Positions 9,875 to 20,830 of a stretch of 64,000 bases of DNA are shown here, in pieces. The stretch comes from Verticiella alkaliphila. GTDB lineage: Bacteria; Pseudomonadota; Gammaproteobacteria; Burkholderiales; Burkholderiaceae_B. The position numbers and the translations under genes are program-made. The stretch lies in assembly GCF_018904615.1 (NCBI RefSeq), contig NZ_JADCNH010000014.1, forward strand, positions 1 to 64,000, read 5' to 3'. The notes under the pieces are model-generated. The model was not told where the DNA came from. It saw nothing but the letters and a program-made list of their open reading frames with translations, and did not search any database. Every line of letters begins with the position of its first letter. Positions within the stretch are counted from its first letter, which is position 1.

Positions 9875-10675
9875 ATGCAGCTCTCGGCCAATCTTTCGAT
9901 GCTGTACGCGGACCTGCCCCTGGCTGAACGCCTGGAGGCCGCCGCACGCGACGGCTTTGCGGGCGTGGAGATCCAGTTTCCGTATGACGTGGTCCCCACA
10001 TCGCTCGCACAGATGCTGCGCGCGCATGCGATGCCCCTGGTGCTGATCAATACGCCCGCGGGCAGCCCGGGCGAGGTGGGACTTGCCGGCCTGCCCGGGC
10101 GGGAGGCCGAATTTCGTCAGGCCATGAAGACGGCGTTGGCCGTGTGCGCAGCCACGGGCTGCCCGAGCGTGCATGTGATGGCAGGCCGCCCGCCCGCCGA
10201 TGCCGATCCGGCCGCCGTGCGCGCCACCCTCATCGCGAATTTGGCGTGGGCAGCACCGCTCGCCCGTGCGCAGGGCGTGACGCTGACCCTCGAACCGCTG
10301 AACCGTCACGACGTGCCCGGCTACGCTTATCACCAGCCCGCCGAGGCGCTGGCCGTGCTGCGCACGCTCGATGATCCGACCGTGCGCTTGCAGTTCGACT
10401 TCTATCACGTGCAGCGCGAAGGCCTGGACCTGCCTGGCGAACTCGCCACCGCGCTGCCGTGGGTGCACCACGTGCAGCTGGCGCGGGCCGAAGGGCGGCA
10501 CGAGCCAGACCTCGCCGATACGGCCGTGATCGCAGGCCTGCGAGCGTTGCGTACGTCCGGTTATGCCGGCTGGATCGGAGCCGAGTACAAGCCTCAGGGC
10601 GATACGACCGCCGGGCTGACGGCATGGCTGCCGGCGTACCATCGACTGCTCGCGCCCTCGAGGGGTTCGGCCTGA
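9875..10675 (+). CDS. hyi: Hydroxypyruvate isomerase family protein (TIM barrel)
   Basis: A 266-residue xylose-isomerase-like TIM barrel of the hydroxypyruvate isomerase / OtnI family. The N-terminus NLSMLYADLPLAERLEAAARDGF and the motif LTLEPLNRHDVPGY, with a metal-binding Glu, are typical. Later conserved segments are LQFDFYHVQ and HHVQLARAEGRHEP. The reaction would be hydroxypyruvate to tartronate semialdehyde or a related ketose isomerisation. GGAGG at 9867-9871 places the start at ATG 9875. It follows hemB with no obvious functional link. A role in glyoxylate or tetronate metabolism is an inference. Confidence 0.8.
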   Translation: MQLSANLSMLYADLPLAERLEAAARDGFAGVEIQFPYDVVPTSLAQMLRAHAMPLVLINTPAGSPGEVGLAGLPGREAEFRQAMKTALAVCAATGCPSVHVMAGRPPADADPAAVRATLIANLAWAAPLARAQGVTLTLEPLNRHDVPGYAYHQPAEALAVLRTLDDPTVRLQFDFYHVQREGLDLPGELATALPWVHHVQLARAEGRHEPDLADTAVIAGLRALRTSGYAGWIGAEYKPQGDTTAGLTAWLPAYHRLLAPSRGSA

Positions 10676-10763
10676 GGCCACCCTGCCACGGCGCATCTGC
10701 GCGGGCCACCCACCATCGGCGGTGTGGGGCAGCTTCCGGTATGTCGCCATCTCCCCCGTCGCC

Positions 10764-11659
10764 TCAGACTCCGACGTCTGTGGCGCTGACGTCGCCCTCC
10801 AACCGCTGTGCGATCGCGCGAGCCATCCGCCCCGGCGACTGAGGGTCTGCAAACCAGTGCAGCGCAGGCTCGATCAACTCCAGCTCCATTAGCTGGAATG
10901 TTCCATCCACCACGATGCCATCGACCCGTGCATACAGGGGCATGGGCAGGCCCAGCGGGCGCAGGGCCTGCATCACCCTGCCCGCCTGGGCGCGCAGCCC
11001 CGCCGGTGCATCCGCCGCCGCCACCCGGCCGCCGTGGGCCGACTGCACGCGGAAGTCGCCCGCCGCCGGCCGCTTGAGCACAGCGTGACTGAAGGCCCCG
11101 GCCAGATAGATCAGGGACCACTCACCCCCGGTCTCGATCTGCGCCACGTAGGGCTGCAAGAGGTAGCAGCGATCCGCCGACAAGGCCCGCACACGGACCT
11201 GGAATGTTGGGTCGTCGGCCTGCCCTCGCCACGTGCCGCGGGCACTTGCGCTCACGGCCGGCTTGACGATGACGGTGTCGCGCCCGAATGACCCGAGACG
11301 TTGATGCAACTCGGCGCCGGAGACGAACTGCGTCGGCACGATGGCCACGCCCGCCGCATCCAGCGTGGCGAGATAGCGCTTGTCGCTGTTCCAGCGCACG
11401 GTGTCGGGCGAATTGAACACGGGCACCGGCAAGGCTTCCAGCCAGTCGAGGAAGGCCGCTGGACGCTCGACGTAGTCCCAGGTCGAGCGCAGCAACACCG
11501 CGTCGACACTGTGCCAGTCAAAGTCAGCCGACGCCCAGGGGACGGCCGCGGCTCGATGCCTGCGGCGGCCAGGGCCGGCACCAGCAAGGCATCATCGGCA
11601 GAGAGTGCAGGCTCGTCCGCATAGGTGGCGAGCGCAAGTCGATAGGATGGGTCTGGCAT
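10764..11659 (-). pseudogene. ATP-grasp domain protein, frameshifted by one base
   Basis: Homologue of ATP-grasp ligases of the DcsG/RimK-like group, which join a carboxylate to an amine with ATP. The start codon is the ATG at 11657-11659 (MPDPSYRLALATYADEP). Reading must change frame near 11538-11541, a GGGG run, to continue as ASADFDW and then LLRSTWDY, the group's conserved motif. Restoring one base gives a single 298-residue protein. The C-terminal part keeps VIVKPAVSAS and LMELELIEP, the expected ATP- and metal-binding segments. Because five other genes in the window show the same defect, a sequence error is as likely as real inactivation. Confidence 0.75.
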
Positions 11660-11738
11660 AGCCCGACAGCGTAACGCGGCCACGCCAGCGACGCGCCACA
11701 CTCGGCCCCTGACACGCCCCCCACGCGACCCCATCATG

Positions 11739-11770
11739 AAAAACGCCCGGAAGTCCGCGGACTTCCGGGC
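11739..11770 (-). terminator. Rho-independent terminator of ilvD
   Basis: A perfect 26-base palindrome at 11745-11770 (GCCCGGAAGTCCG and its complement) is followed on the minus strand by five Ts. It lies about 24 bases past the ilvD stop codon and ends the minus-strand ilvD transcript ahead of the ATP-grasp gene. Confidence 0.9.
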
Positions 11771-11793
11771 CATTCTCTTGCAGGTGCGAGGGA

Positions 11794-13649
11794 TCAGTCG
11801 AGCTGCGACAGATCGCGCACAGCGCCCTTGTCGGCCGACATCACGAGCTTGGCGTAGGCCTTCAACGCGGCCGAGACCTTGCGGGGACGCGGCTTGGCGG
11901 GCTTCCAGCCCATGGCGTCCTGCTCGGCGCGGCGGCGGGCCAGTTCCTCATCGGACACCAGCACGTTGATCGTGCGGTTCGGGATGTCGATGCGGATGCG
12001 GTCGCCATTGCGCACCAGGCCGATCGCGCCGCCGGCAGCCGCCTCGGGCGAGCAGTGGCCGATCGACAGGCCCGACGTGCCGCCCGAGAAGCGACCGTCG
12101 GTGAGCAGCGCACACGCCTTACCCAGGCCCTTGGACTTGATGTAGCTGGTCGGGTAGAGCATTTCCTGCATGCCCGGGCCGCCCTTGGGGCCTTCGTAGC
12201 GCACGACGACGACGTCGCCCGCCTTGACCTTGTCGGCGAGAATGTTCTCCACGGCTTCGTCCTGGGACTCGACCACGTGGGCGTTGCCCTCGAACACATG
12301 GATGCTCTCGTCCACACCGGCCGTCTTCACCACGCAGCCATCGAGCGCGATGTTGCCGGTGAGCACGGCCAGGCCGCCTTCCTGCGAGAAGGCATGGTCG
12401 CCAGAGCGGATGCAGCCTTCGGCGCGGTCCAGGTCCAGGCTGGGCCAGCGCGTGTTCTGGCTGAACGCCACCTGGGTCGGGATCCCCGCAGGGCCGGCCA
12501 GGTAGAAGCGGCGCACGGCCTCGTCCTGAGACACCGTGATGTCCCACTGGGCCAGGGCGTCGCCCAGCGTGGCGGAATGCACCGTGGGCGCATCCGTGTG
12601 CAGCTTGCCCGCGCGGCGAGCTCGCCCAGGATGGCCATGATGCCACCTGCGCGGTGCACGTCCTCGATGTGGTACTTGTTCGTGTTGGGCGCCACCTTGC
12701 ACAGCTGCGGCACGGTGCGCGAGAGCCGGTCAATGTCGGCCATCGTGAATTCGATCTCCGCTTCCTGCGCGATGGCCAGGATATGCAGGATCGTATTGGT
12801 CGAGCCGCCCATGGCGATGTCCAGCGTCATCGCATTCTCGAAGGCCTTGAAGCCCATCGAGCGCGGCAGCACGCCCATGTCGTCCTGCTCGTAGTGCTGG
12901 CGCGTGATCTCGACGATGCGGCGGCCGGCGCGCTTGAAGAGCTGCTCGCGATCGGCGTGGGTGGCCACCACCGTGCCATTGCCCGGCAGCGAGAGGCCCA
13001 GCGCCTCGGTCAGACAGTTCATCGAATTGGCCGTGAACATGCCCGAGCAGGACCCGCAGGTCGGACACGCCGAGCGCTCGACTTCGGCCACCTCGGCGTC
13101 CGAATAGGACGTATCGGCCGCCATGACCATCGCGTCGATCAGGTCGAGCTTCTTGATCTCGACCGTCTTGGTGACCGGGTTGGCGAGACGCGTCTTGCCG
13201 GCTTCCATCGGGCCGCCGGACACGAAGATCACGGGGATGTTCAGGCGCATGGCGGCCATCAGCATCCCGGGGGTGATCTTGTCGCAGTTGGAGATGCACA
13301 CCATGGCGTCGGCACAGTGGGCATTGACCATGTACTCGACCGAATCCGCGATGATGTCGCGGCTGGGCAGCGAATACAGCATGCCATCGTGGCCCATGGC
13401 GATGCCATCGTCCACGGCGATCGTGTTGAACTCCTTGGCCACGCCGCCGGCGGCTTCGATCTCGCGGGCGACGAGCTGGCCCAGGTCCTTCAGGTGCACG
13501 TGGCCCGGGACGAACTGGGTGAAGGAATTGACCACCGCGATGATCGGCTTGGAGAAATCATCGTCCTTCATGCCGGTGGCGCGCCACAGCGAGCGCGCCC
13601 CCGCCATGTTGCGGCCAGCGGTGGAAGTCTTGGAACGGTAGGTGGGCAT
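11794..13649 (-). pseudogene. ilvD: Dihydroxy-acid dehydratase IlvD, frameshifted by one base
   Basis: Fe-S dehydratase that makes the 2-keto acid precursors of valine, leucine and isoleucine. The first frame (from ATG 13649) holds [12 protein letters not shown] and [18 protein letters not shown], which carry cluster cysteines, plus GGSTNTILH. The second frame (ending 11794) holds [12 protein letters not shown] and [11 protein letters not shown]. The change of frame is at a CCC run at 12608-12610, inside [13 protein letters not shown]; one added base restores 618 residues, the normal length. As IlvD is needed for branched-chain amino-acid synthesis and ilvA and leuA here are intact, I suspect a sequencing or assembly error. 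Confidence 0.93.
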
Positions 13650-13780
13650 GGTGATCCGGGAGAAAAGATCGCAAAAAGTGTCGGGCCGCGGGGATGCCGC
13701 GCCCTCGGTGCCCGTGCAAACAACCTCTTGAGCCGCGCCGTGGGCAAACAGGGGGATTATCGCATCTGGCCCGGCGGAAC

Positions 13781-13809
13781 AAAAAAGCCTGGCCGCAAAG
13801 GGCCAGGCT
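13781..13809 (-). terminator. Rho-independent terminator of the tctCBA operon
   Basis: A nine-base stem (AGCCTGGCC pairing with GGCCAGGCT) with a six-base loop is followed on the minus strand by six Ts. It lies about 20 bases downstream of the tctA stop codon. Confidence 0.9.
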
Positions 13810-13829
13810 CCGTATCCACCCCAGGCGCG

Positions 13830-15344
13830 TCAGGCCGCGGCGCGGCCGCGACGGTAGCGGCGATAGGCCATCGGTCCGACGACGACGCCGATGGCCGCGA
13901 TCCACAGGCTGATCGAGATCGGGCTCGCCCAGAGGATGTGCAGCTCGCCGTTGGTGATCGACAGTGCCCGACGCAGGTTCTGCTCCATCATGTTGCCGAG
14001 CACCGTTCCAAGCACGAGCGGCGCGAGCGGCAGGCCCATGCGGCGCAGGAAGTAGCCGATCACGCCGATCACCACCACCAGGGTGAGATCGAAGGTGGTG
14101 GCGTTGATCGCGTACACGCCTATGAAACTGATGGAGAGCACGCCCGGCACCAGCAGCCAGGGCGGGATCGCCAGCATGGCGGCAAAGACGCGCACCATGG
14201 GCACGTTCATCATGAAGAGCATGACGTTCGCGATGAAGAGCGAGGCGATCAGGCCCCACACCAGTGCCGGCTGCTGCTCGAAGAGCACCGGCCCCGGCGT
14301 GATGTTGTAGAGGGTGAGCGCGCCCATCATGACCGCCGTGGTGCCCGAGCCCGGCACGCCCAGTGTCAGCATGGGGATGAAGGAACCGGTGGCTGCGCTG
14401 TTGTTGGCCGATTCCGGTGCGGCCAGGCCGCGCATGTCGCCCTTGCCGAAGCAGGCGTCGGGATCCTTGCCCTCGATCAGGCGCTTTTCGTTGGCATAGG
14501 CCATGGCCGATGCCACGCTCGCGCCGGCACCGGGCAGCACGCCCACGAAGAAGCCCATGAAGCCGCTGCGCACCGTGGACCACCAAGTGAACCGCAGCTC
14601 CTTCATGTTGAAGAGCTTGCGCTCGCTCTTGGGTACCTTCACCGAGATGCCGGACAGCAGCTTCTCGAGCATCTGCAGCATTTCGGCCACGGCGAACAGA
14701 CCAATCACGACCACGACGAAGTCGATGCCGTCAGCCAGATGCGGCATGTCGAAGGTGTACCGGTAGACACCCGAATTGGCGTCCACTCCGACCGTGGAGA
14801 TCGCCAAACCGATCATCGCCGCGAGCACGCCCTTGACGGGCTCTTCACCCAACAGGCTGGTGAGGGCGCAGAATGCGAACACCATCAGCACGAAGTACTC
14901 TGCCGGCCCAAATGCCAGCGCCCAGCCGGCCAGCAGGGGCGCAAAGAGCAGGATGCCAAAGATGGCGATGGTCGAGCCGACGAACGACGCCCATGCAGAC
15001 AATGAGAGCGCGACGCTCGCCAGCCCCTTGCGGGCGAGCGGGTAGCCGTCCAGCGTGGTCATCACTGCCGCGGCCTCGCCTGGCACGTTGATGAGGATCG
15101 AGGTGATTCGCCCGCCGTACTCTGCACCCACGTACACGGCGGCCAGCAGGATGAGCGCGGTCTCGGGCGGCAGGTTCATCGCGAAGGCAATGGGCACGAG
15201 CATGGCCACGCCGTTGATCGGACCCAGGCCCGGCAGCACACCGACGATGGTGCCAAAAAAGGAACCGATCGCGGCGACGAGCAGGTTCATCGGGTCGGCA
15301 GCGACGCCGAAGCCGATGGCAAGATGATCGAGGACGCCGTTCAC
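13830..15344 (-). CDS. tctA: Tripartite tricarboxylate transporter large permease TctA
   Basis: Large inner-membrane subunit of a tripartite tricarboxylate transporter, 504 residues, with about 10-12 hydrophobic segments. It carries the family's glycine-rich motifs GVLPGLGPINGVAML near the start and GVLPGAGASVASAMAY in the middle, plus APESANNSAATGSFIPML. It uses an ion gradient to import a carboxylate delivered by the binding protein. Its start overlaps tctB by 4 bases. It is the last gene of the block and is followed by a clear terminator. Confidence 0.95.
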   Translation of the reverse strand: MNGVLDHLAIGFGVAADPMNLLVAAIGSFFGTIVGVLPGLGPINGVAMLVPIAFAMNLPPETALILLAAVYVGAEYGGRITSILINVPGEAAAVMTTLDGYPLARKGLASVALSLSAWASFVGSTIAIFGILLFAPLLAGWALAFGPAEYFVLMVFAFCALTSLLGEEPVKGVLAAMIGLAISTVGVDANSGVYRYTFDMPHLADGIDFVVVVIGLFAVAEMLQMLEKLLSGISVKVPKSERKLFNMKELRFTWWSTVRSGFMGFFVGVLPGAGASVASAMAYANEKRLIEGKDPDACFGKGDMRGLAAPESANNSAATGSFIPMLTLGVPGSGTTAVMMGALTLYNITPGPVLFEQQPALVWGLIASLFIANVMLFMMNVPMVRVFAAMLAIPPWLLVPGVLSISFIGVYAINATTFDLTLVVVIGVIGYFLRRMGLPLAPLVLGTVLGNMMEQNLRRALSITNGELHILWASPISISLWIAAIGVVVGPMAYRRYRRGRAAA

Positions 15345-15784
15345 AGCAGGTCTCCCAGAATGCCGGTCGGCAAGACGACGTCCAGCGCCTTGTCAAAGAG
15401 CAGGAAGAAGAAGAGCGCCATGACCACACCGCCGATCACGCACCGCAACCACGCACCGCCGAACAGACGCCCAACGAAGATCGTCATGGCAGCCGTGGCG
15501 ACCACGAAGCCAAGCCACTGGAACATCAGCGCATAGGCCGCGAGGAAGCCCACCATCATCAGGATGCGCGCATTGGCGCCGGGCGGGTTGGGTTCGACGG
15601 GATTGCCGCCCTTGAACAGGAGCCGCACGCCGCACACGGCGATGATGAAGGCGAGCAGCAGCGGGAAGGCGCGCGGGCCCACGGGCTCGTACGCGAACGG
15701 CGCTTCCAGTCCATACCCGAAGGCAGTGAGGAAGGCGGCCAGGGCAAGGGCGAAGACGCCCAGGACACGGTCGTTGAGGGCCAT
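15341..15784 (-). CDS. tctB: Tripartite tricarboxylate transporter small permease TctB
   Basis: Small membrane subunit of the Tct transporter, 147 residues. It has four hydrophobic segments and the typical GPRAFPLLLAFIIAV motif in the N-terminal third. It is poorly conserved in general, and identification rests on length, topology and position between tctC and tctA, overlapping the latter by 4 bases. Confidence 0.9.
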   Translation of the reverse strand: MALNDRVLGVFALALAAFLTAFGYGLEAPFAYEPVGPRAFPLLLAFIIAVCGVRLLFKGGNPVEPNPPGANARILMMVGFLAAYALMFQWLGFVVATAAMTIFVGRLFGGAWLRCVIGGVVMALFFFLLFDKALDVVLPTGILGDLL

Positions 15785-15870
15785 GACGGATCTCTCGAGG
15801 GAAAGAGTGGCAGCCGCGGCGGGCGCCCTGGCTCATCAGCCAGGACGCCCGCGACGCTGCGTATCGGACG

Positions 15871-16866
15871 TCAGTTCTTCTTGATGAGGCCGAAAGAATC
15901 GGCCAGCTCGGCATACTGCTTGACACGCTGCTTCACGTAGGCGTCCAGCTCAGCACCCGTGAGGTCGAACGGGAAGAGACCTTGTTGCTGTTGCAGCTTG
16001 GCAAACTCGGGGCTTGCCAGCGTCTTGTCGAAGGCCTGCTTCCACCAGTCGAACTCGGCATCGGACACCTTCGGGCCCATGTAGAAGCCACGAATGATGG
16101 GCCATTCGATGTCATAGCCCTGCTCGGCGGCGGTGGGCACATCGGCCAGGCGGCCCGGCAGGCGCTCCTTGTGGTAGACGGCAAGCACGCGGATCGGCGC
16201 GCCGCCGTCCATCAGGGTGACGGCCTCGGCGGCATCGCCCATGTAGGCCTGGATATGGCCACCGCGCAGGGCGGACAGGGCTTCGCCACCGCCTTCGAAG
16301 GCGACGAAGCGCATCTTGCGGTAATCGACGTTCGCGGCTTTGGCGGTGAGCGCTGCCTTCATCCAGTCCTGGCTGCCGACCGAGCCGCCGGCACCCAGCA
16401 CGATCTTGGTCGGGTCTTCCTGGAAGGCCTTCATCAGGCTTTGCAGGTCCTTGTACGGGGAATCATCGCGTACCACGGCCACGCCGTAGTCGGTGCCCAC
16501 GGCGGCGAGCCAGCGCACGTCATTCTCGTTGTAGCGACCGAACTTACCCTGGGCCAGATTGAGCAGCGAGCCGCCCGAGAAGGCCACGATCGTGCCGGCT
16601 TCGGCCGGGCGCTGCGCCACGATGTTGTTGTATGCCACCGCACCGATGCCACCCGGCATGTAGACGATACGCATCGGGTTCTGCAGGGCGCCGCTCTGCT
16701 TGAGCCCGCCCTGCGCGAGGCGGCAGGTCAGATCAAAGCCGCCGCCCGGCTGGGCCGGGGCCACGCATTCAGGACGGCTGGGCTCGGCGGCCACGGCCAC
16801 GTTCAGGCCGGGTAGCGCCATCACGGCAGCCAGGGCTGCGCCACGCAGGAATCGCTGGGGAATCAT
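15871..16866 (-). CDS. tctC: Tripartite tricarboxylate transporter substrate-binding protein (Bug family, TctC)
   Basis: Periplasmic binding protein, 331 residues, with a signal peptide (residues 1-27, cleavage after AVAA). The Bug-family elements are present: PAQPGGGFDLTCRL near the mature N-terminus, which binds the ligand's carboxylate, and LGAGGSVGSQDW. The family binds citrate, glutamate, nicotinate and many other carboxylates, so the ligand stays open. It follows the sensor kinase gene by 114 bases and leads tctB and tctA. A pair of CTTTC repeats (16967-16982) lies in that gap. Confidence 0.93.
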   Translation of the reverse strand: MIPQRFLRGAALAAVMALPGLNVAVAAEPSRPECVAPAQPGGGFDLTCRLAQGGLKQSGALQNPMRIVYMPGGIGAVAYNNIVAQRPAEAGTIVAFSGGSLLNLAQGKFGRYNENDVRWLAAVGTDYGVAVVRDDSPYKDLQSLMKAFQEDPTKIVLGAGGSVGSQDWMKAALTAKAANVDYRKMRFVAFEGGGEALSALRGGHIQAYMGDAAEAVTLMDGGAPIRVLAVYHKERLPGRLADVPTAAEQGYDIEWPIIRGFYMGPKVSDAEFDWWKQAFDKTLASPEFAKLQQQQGLFPFDLTGAELDAYVKQRVKQYAELADSFGLIKKN

Positions 16867-16966
16867 GGAAGTCTCCGTCGTGTGCCGGCTCCTGCAGGCT
16901 GGGGCTGGCCCGGGCCTGGCTGCCGGCTGTTGGGAAGCAGATGCCCCGAAATGTAGGCAACGCTGG

Positions 16967-16982
16967 CTTTCCGCAACCTTTC
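16967..16982. promoter_or_regulatory. CTTTC direct-repeat pair upstream of tctC (candidate TctD site)
   Basis: Two CTTTC elements at 16967 and 16978 are spaced 11 bases apart, the spacing used by OmpR/PhoB-type regulators for tandem binding. The site lies between tctE and tctC, about 100 bases from the tctC start, touching the last bases of tctE. The same arrangement occurs twice upstream of the second tct locus. Binding by the TctD-type regulator is an inference. Confidence 0.4.
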
Positions 16983-18435
16983 AATCGGACGAATTTTGCG
17001 TGTCTTCAGGGTTAACCCCGAGGACTCTGCCTGGCGGAAAGCGCAGCCCGGCCCGCAGCCCGCGCGGGCTGGCCTCGGCCAGCACGAATTCGGCGTCATG
17101 GACATGGGCGATCGTCTTCACGATGGCCAGGCCTAGCCCCGCCCCGGGGGTGTCCCGACCCGCGTCGCCGCGCCAGAACCGCGTGCCGGCACGCTCGCGC
17201 TCCTCGGCGGTCATGCCGGGGCCTTCGTCGTCGACCATCAGGTTTGCAAAGCCGGACTCCGCGGTGACCGTGACAGTGATCCGGCCGCGGCACGGGGTAT
17301 ACCGGATGGCGTTGTCCACGAGATTGCTCAGAGCCTCGCGCAGCATCCATTCGGCGCCGCGCACGCAGACGGAGGTGCCGGGCAGGGCCAGCCCGCAGTC
17401 CAGCTGGCGCGCGCGGGCGGCGGGCAGCAAGGCGCGCATGACGGTGTCGGCCAGCGCGCCGAGGTCGACGGGGTCGGCGAGCAGGCGCTCGCGGGCGGCG
17501 ACGTGGTCGCGCGTGCGAGCGAGCGCGAGCAGCTGATTGGTCATGCGCACGGCATGCTCCACGCCGCGCTGCATGGCCACGAGCACGCTGTGGACTTCCT
17601 GCGGATCGGACTCGCGCAGCGCGTAGGCGATCTGCGTGCGCAATACCGACAGGGGGGTGCGCAGCTGGTGCGAGGCGTCGTCCAGGAACTGCTGCTGGTC
17701 GCGCGCCTGATCGCCGTAGCGCTGCATGTGCCGGTTCATGGCGCGAACCAGCGGCTGCACTTCCGAGGGCAGGCCCTCGTCGTCGATCGGACGCAGATCG
17801 TCCGCCCGGCGCGCCTCGATCTCCTCGCGCAGGCGCGCGAGCGGACGCAGCGAGATCATCACGCCCATGACGAGCAGCATGACGCTCGCGAGGATGCCGA
17901 GCACGTCGCGCTCGAAGCCGCGCACCAGCACCGAAGCGATGAAGACTTCGCGCGTATTCAGGCTTTCGGCCACCTGCACGATGACGCGGCCACTCGGCTC
18001 GCCCGCGAGTGGCGGATCCATCCTGCGTGCCATGGACGCAACGCGTACCCGCTCGCCCAAGTAGATGCCTTCGTAGAAAAGAGGGACATTGGATTCGAGG
18101 GGGGCATCCGGCATGGGCAGCTCGGGATACCCGATCTCGGCCAACCCGCTTTCGGTGGCCACCCGGTAGAACACGCGTCCGTTGGCCGTCAGCTGGAAGA
18201 ACTCGAGGAGGAGGAAGGGCTGCTCCATGGACAGGCCGCCGCTGGCCGTCGAGATGTTCAGATCGATGGCGCGCAGGGCCCCCGCGAGCGCGCGATCGTA
18301 GGCCGTGTCGACCTGCTCCTTGAGTAGGTTGTTCGACAGCCACAGCGCGCCCAGCATGATGAGCACCAAGGCCGGCACGAGCCACCAGAGCAGGCGCGAC
18401 TTCAGGCTGCGCGCGCGGCGGCGGCGCTCACGCAT
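16981..18435 (-). CDS. tctE: TctE-like sensor histidine kinase
   Basis: Membrane sensor kinase, 484 residues. Two transmembrane segments (about residues 15-35 and 175-198) flank a periplasmic sensor domain. The dimerisation domain has the phosphoacceptor His256 (DASHQLRTPL), followed by the N box (LVDNAIRYTP) and the G boxes DDEGPGM and GAGLGLAIV. The kinase would phosphorylate the partner regulator encoded just upstream, whose gene overlaps its start by 8 bases. The location beside tctCBA supports control of carboxylate uptake. Confidence 0.9.
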   Translation of the reverse strand: MRERRRRARSLKSRLLWWLVPALVLIMLGALWLSNNLLKEQVDTAYDRALAGALRAIDLNISTASGGLSMEQPFLLLEFFQLTANGRVFYRVATESGLAEIGYPELPMPDAPLESNVPLFYEGIYLGERVRVASMARRMDPPLAGEPSGRVIVQVAESLNTREVFIASVLVRGFERDVLGILASVMLLVMGVMISLRPLARLREEIEARRADDLRPIDDEGLPSEVQPLVRAMNRHMQRYGDQARDQQQFLDDASHQLRTPLSVLRTQIAYALRESDPQEVHSVLVAMQRGVEHAVRMTNQLLALARTRDHVAARERLLADPVDLGALADTVMRALLPAARARQLDCGLALPGTSVCVRGAEWMLREALSNLVDNAIRYTPCRGRITVTVTAESGFANLMVDDEGPGMTAEERERAGTRFWRGDAGRDTPGAGLGLAIVKTIAHVHDAEFVLAEASPRGLRAGLRFPPGRVLGVNPEDTQNSSD

Positions 18436-19105
18436 CGGGCAGCCGCTCCAGCACGTAGCCCATGCCGCGCAGGGTCACGATGTGCACACCGGTGTCTGCG
18501 AGCTTCTTGCGCAGTCGGTGGATCAACACTTCCACGGCCTCGAGGTTGACGTCGCGATCGTCCGGCACGATGCGATCCAGGATCTGCTGCTTGTTGATCG
18601 GCTCCCCGCTCTTTTGCACCAGAACGCGCAACACCGCGTGCTCGCGCGGCGACAGGGCGAGCGGCACCCCATGCACCGTGAAGCGCTGTGCCGCAGTATC
18701 CAGCACCAGCGGACCGCAGGCCAGGCGCGGGTGGTCACGTCCGCGACTGCGCCGCACCAGGGCGACCAGGCGCGCTTCGAGCTCCTCGACGCGGAAGGGC
18801 TTGGGCAGGAAATCATCGGCACCGTCGTGCAGCACGCCTACGCGGTCGGCAAGCGAATCGCGCGCCGTCAGCACGAGCACCGGGGTACGGTCATCGCGCG
18901 CCCGCAGCCGCGCCAGCAGTGCCGTACCGTCCAGCCCGGGCAGTCCCAGGTCGAGGACAATGGCGTCGAATTCCTCCACCGCGAGTCGGCGCTCGGCGAG
19001 CAGGCCGTCGTCGGCCCAGTCCACCACGTAGCCACTGTGGCGAGCCAGTGTGCGCGACAGCCAGCGCGCAAGCTCGGGTTCATCTTCGATCAGGAGGATT
19101 CGCAT
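18428..19105 (-). CDS. tctD: TctD-like response regulator (OmpR family)
   Basis: Two-component response regulator, 225 residues. The receiver domain has the acidic pocket (EDEP), phosphoacceptor Asp52 (VLDLGLPGLDG), Thr in VLTA and Lys in PKPF. The C-terminal winged helix shows SPREHAVL and EVLIHRLRKKL, typical of OmpR/PhoB proteins. In this window tctD, tctE, tctC, tctB and tctA all run in one direction, unlike the divergent arrangement known from Salmonella. Target genes are inferred from position. Confidence 0.9.
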   Translation of the reverse strand: MRILLIEDEPELARWLSRTLARHSGYVVDWADDGLLAERRLAVEEFDAIVLDLGLPGLDGTALLARLRARDDRTPVLVLTARDSLADRVGVLHDGADDFLPKPFRVEELEARLVALVRRSRGRDHPRLACGPLVLDTAAQRFTVHGVPLALSPREHAVLRVLVQKSGEPINKQQILDRIVPDDRDVNLEAVEVLIHRLRKKLADTGVHIVTLRGMGYVLERLPDA

Positions 19106-19306
19106 GGAGTGTCCGGCCTGCCTTGCGCGGGAGCGCCGTTTGCGTCGGGATGCTGTCGGCGCGAGGGCGCGGACGGCGACGTGCTGCGGTCATGGCCCCG
19201 CATTATAGGAAGGGAACGCTTGCCGACGCCGCCGGTATACCCACGACGCCATGTAGGCCAAATGCGAGTGAGACGCATCCTTGATCGGTTAATCTAGTAT
19301 GTTGTG

Positions 19307-19335
19307 CTGCCGACGACGCGTCGGCAGTCTTTGTT
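19307..19335 (+). promoter_or_regulatory. Stem-loop in the fumC leader
   Basis: CTGCCGAC and GTCGGCAG pair around a five-base loop, followed by TCTTTGTT, about 25 bases before the fumC start codon. It resembles a terminator placed in a 5' leader and might attenuate fumC. No coding leader peptide or known riboswitch was recognised. Confidence 0.35.
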
Positions 19336-19357
19336 GGCCACCTTCCCCGGAGTCCGC

Positions 19358-20755
<1,398 letters not shown>

Positions 20756-20830
20756 GCGCCGTTCCCGCCGTGGGCCGGCGGCGCTGTACCGCTGGCCCAC
20801 GACACCGTTGACTTTCGAGACCTCGCTGTC

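Noticed and set aside
12654-15005. A 783-codon open frame on the plus strand across ilvD and tctA
   Set aside because: It is antisense to two well-supported genes, has a His/Arg/Asp-rich composition typical of reversed GC-rich codons, and shows no family motif.
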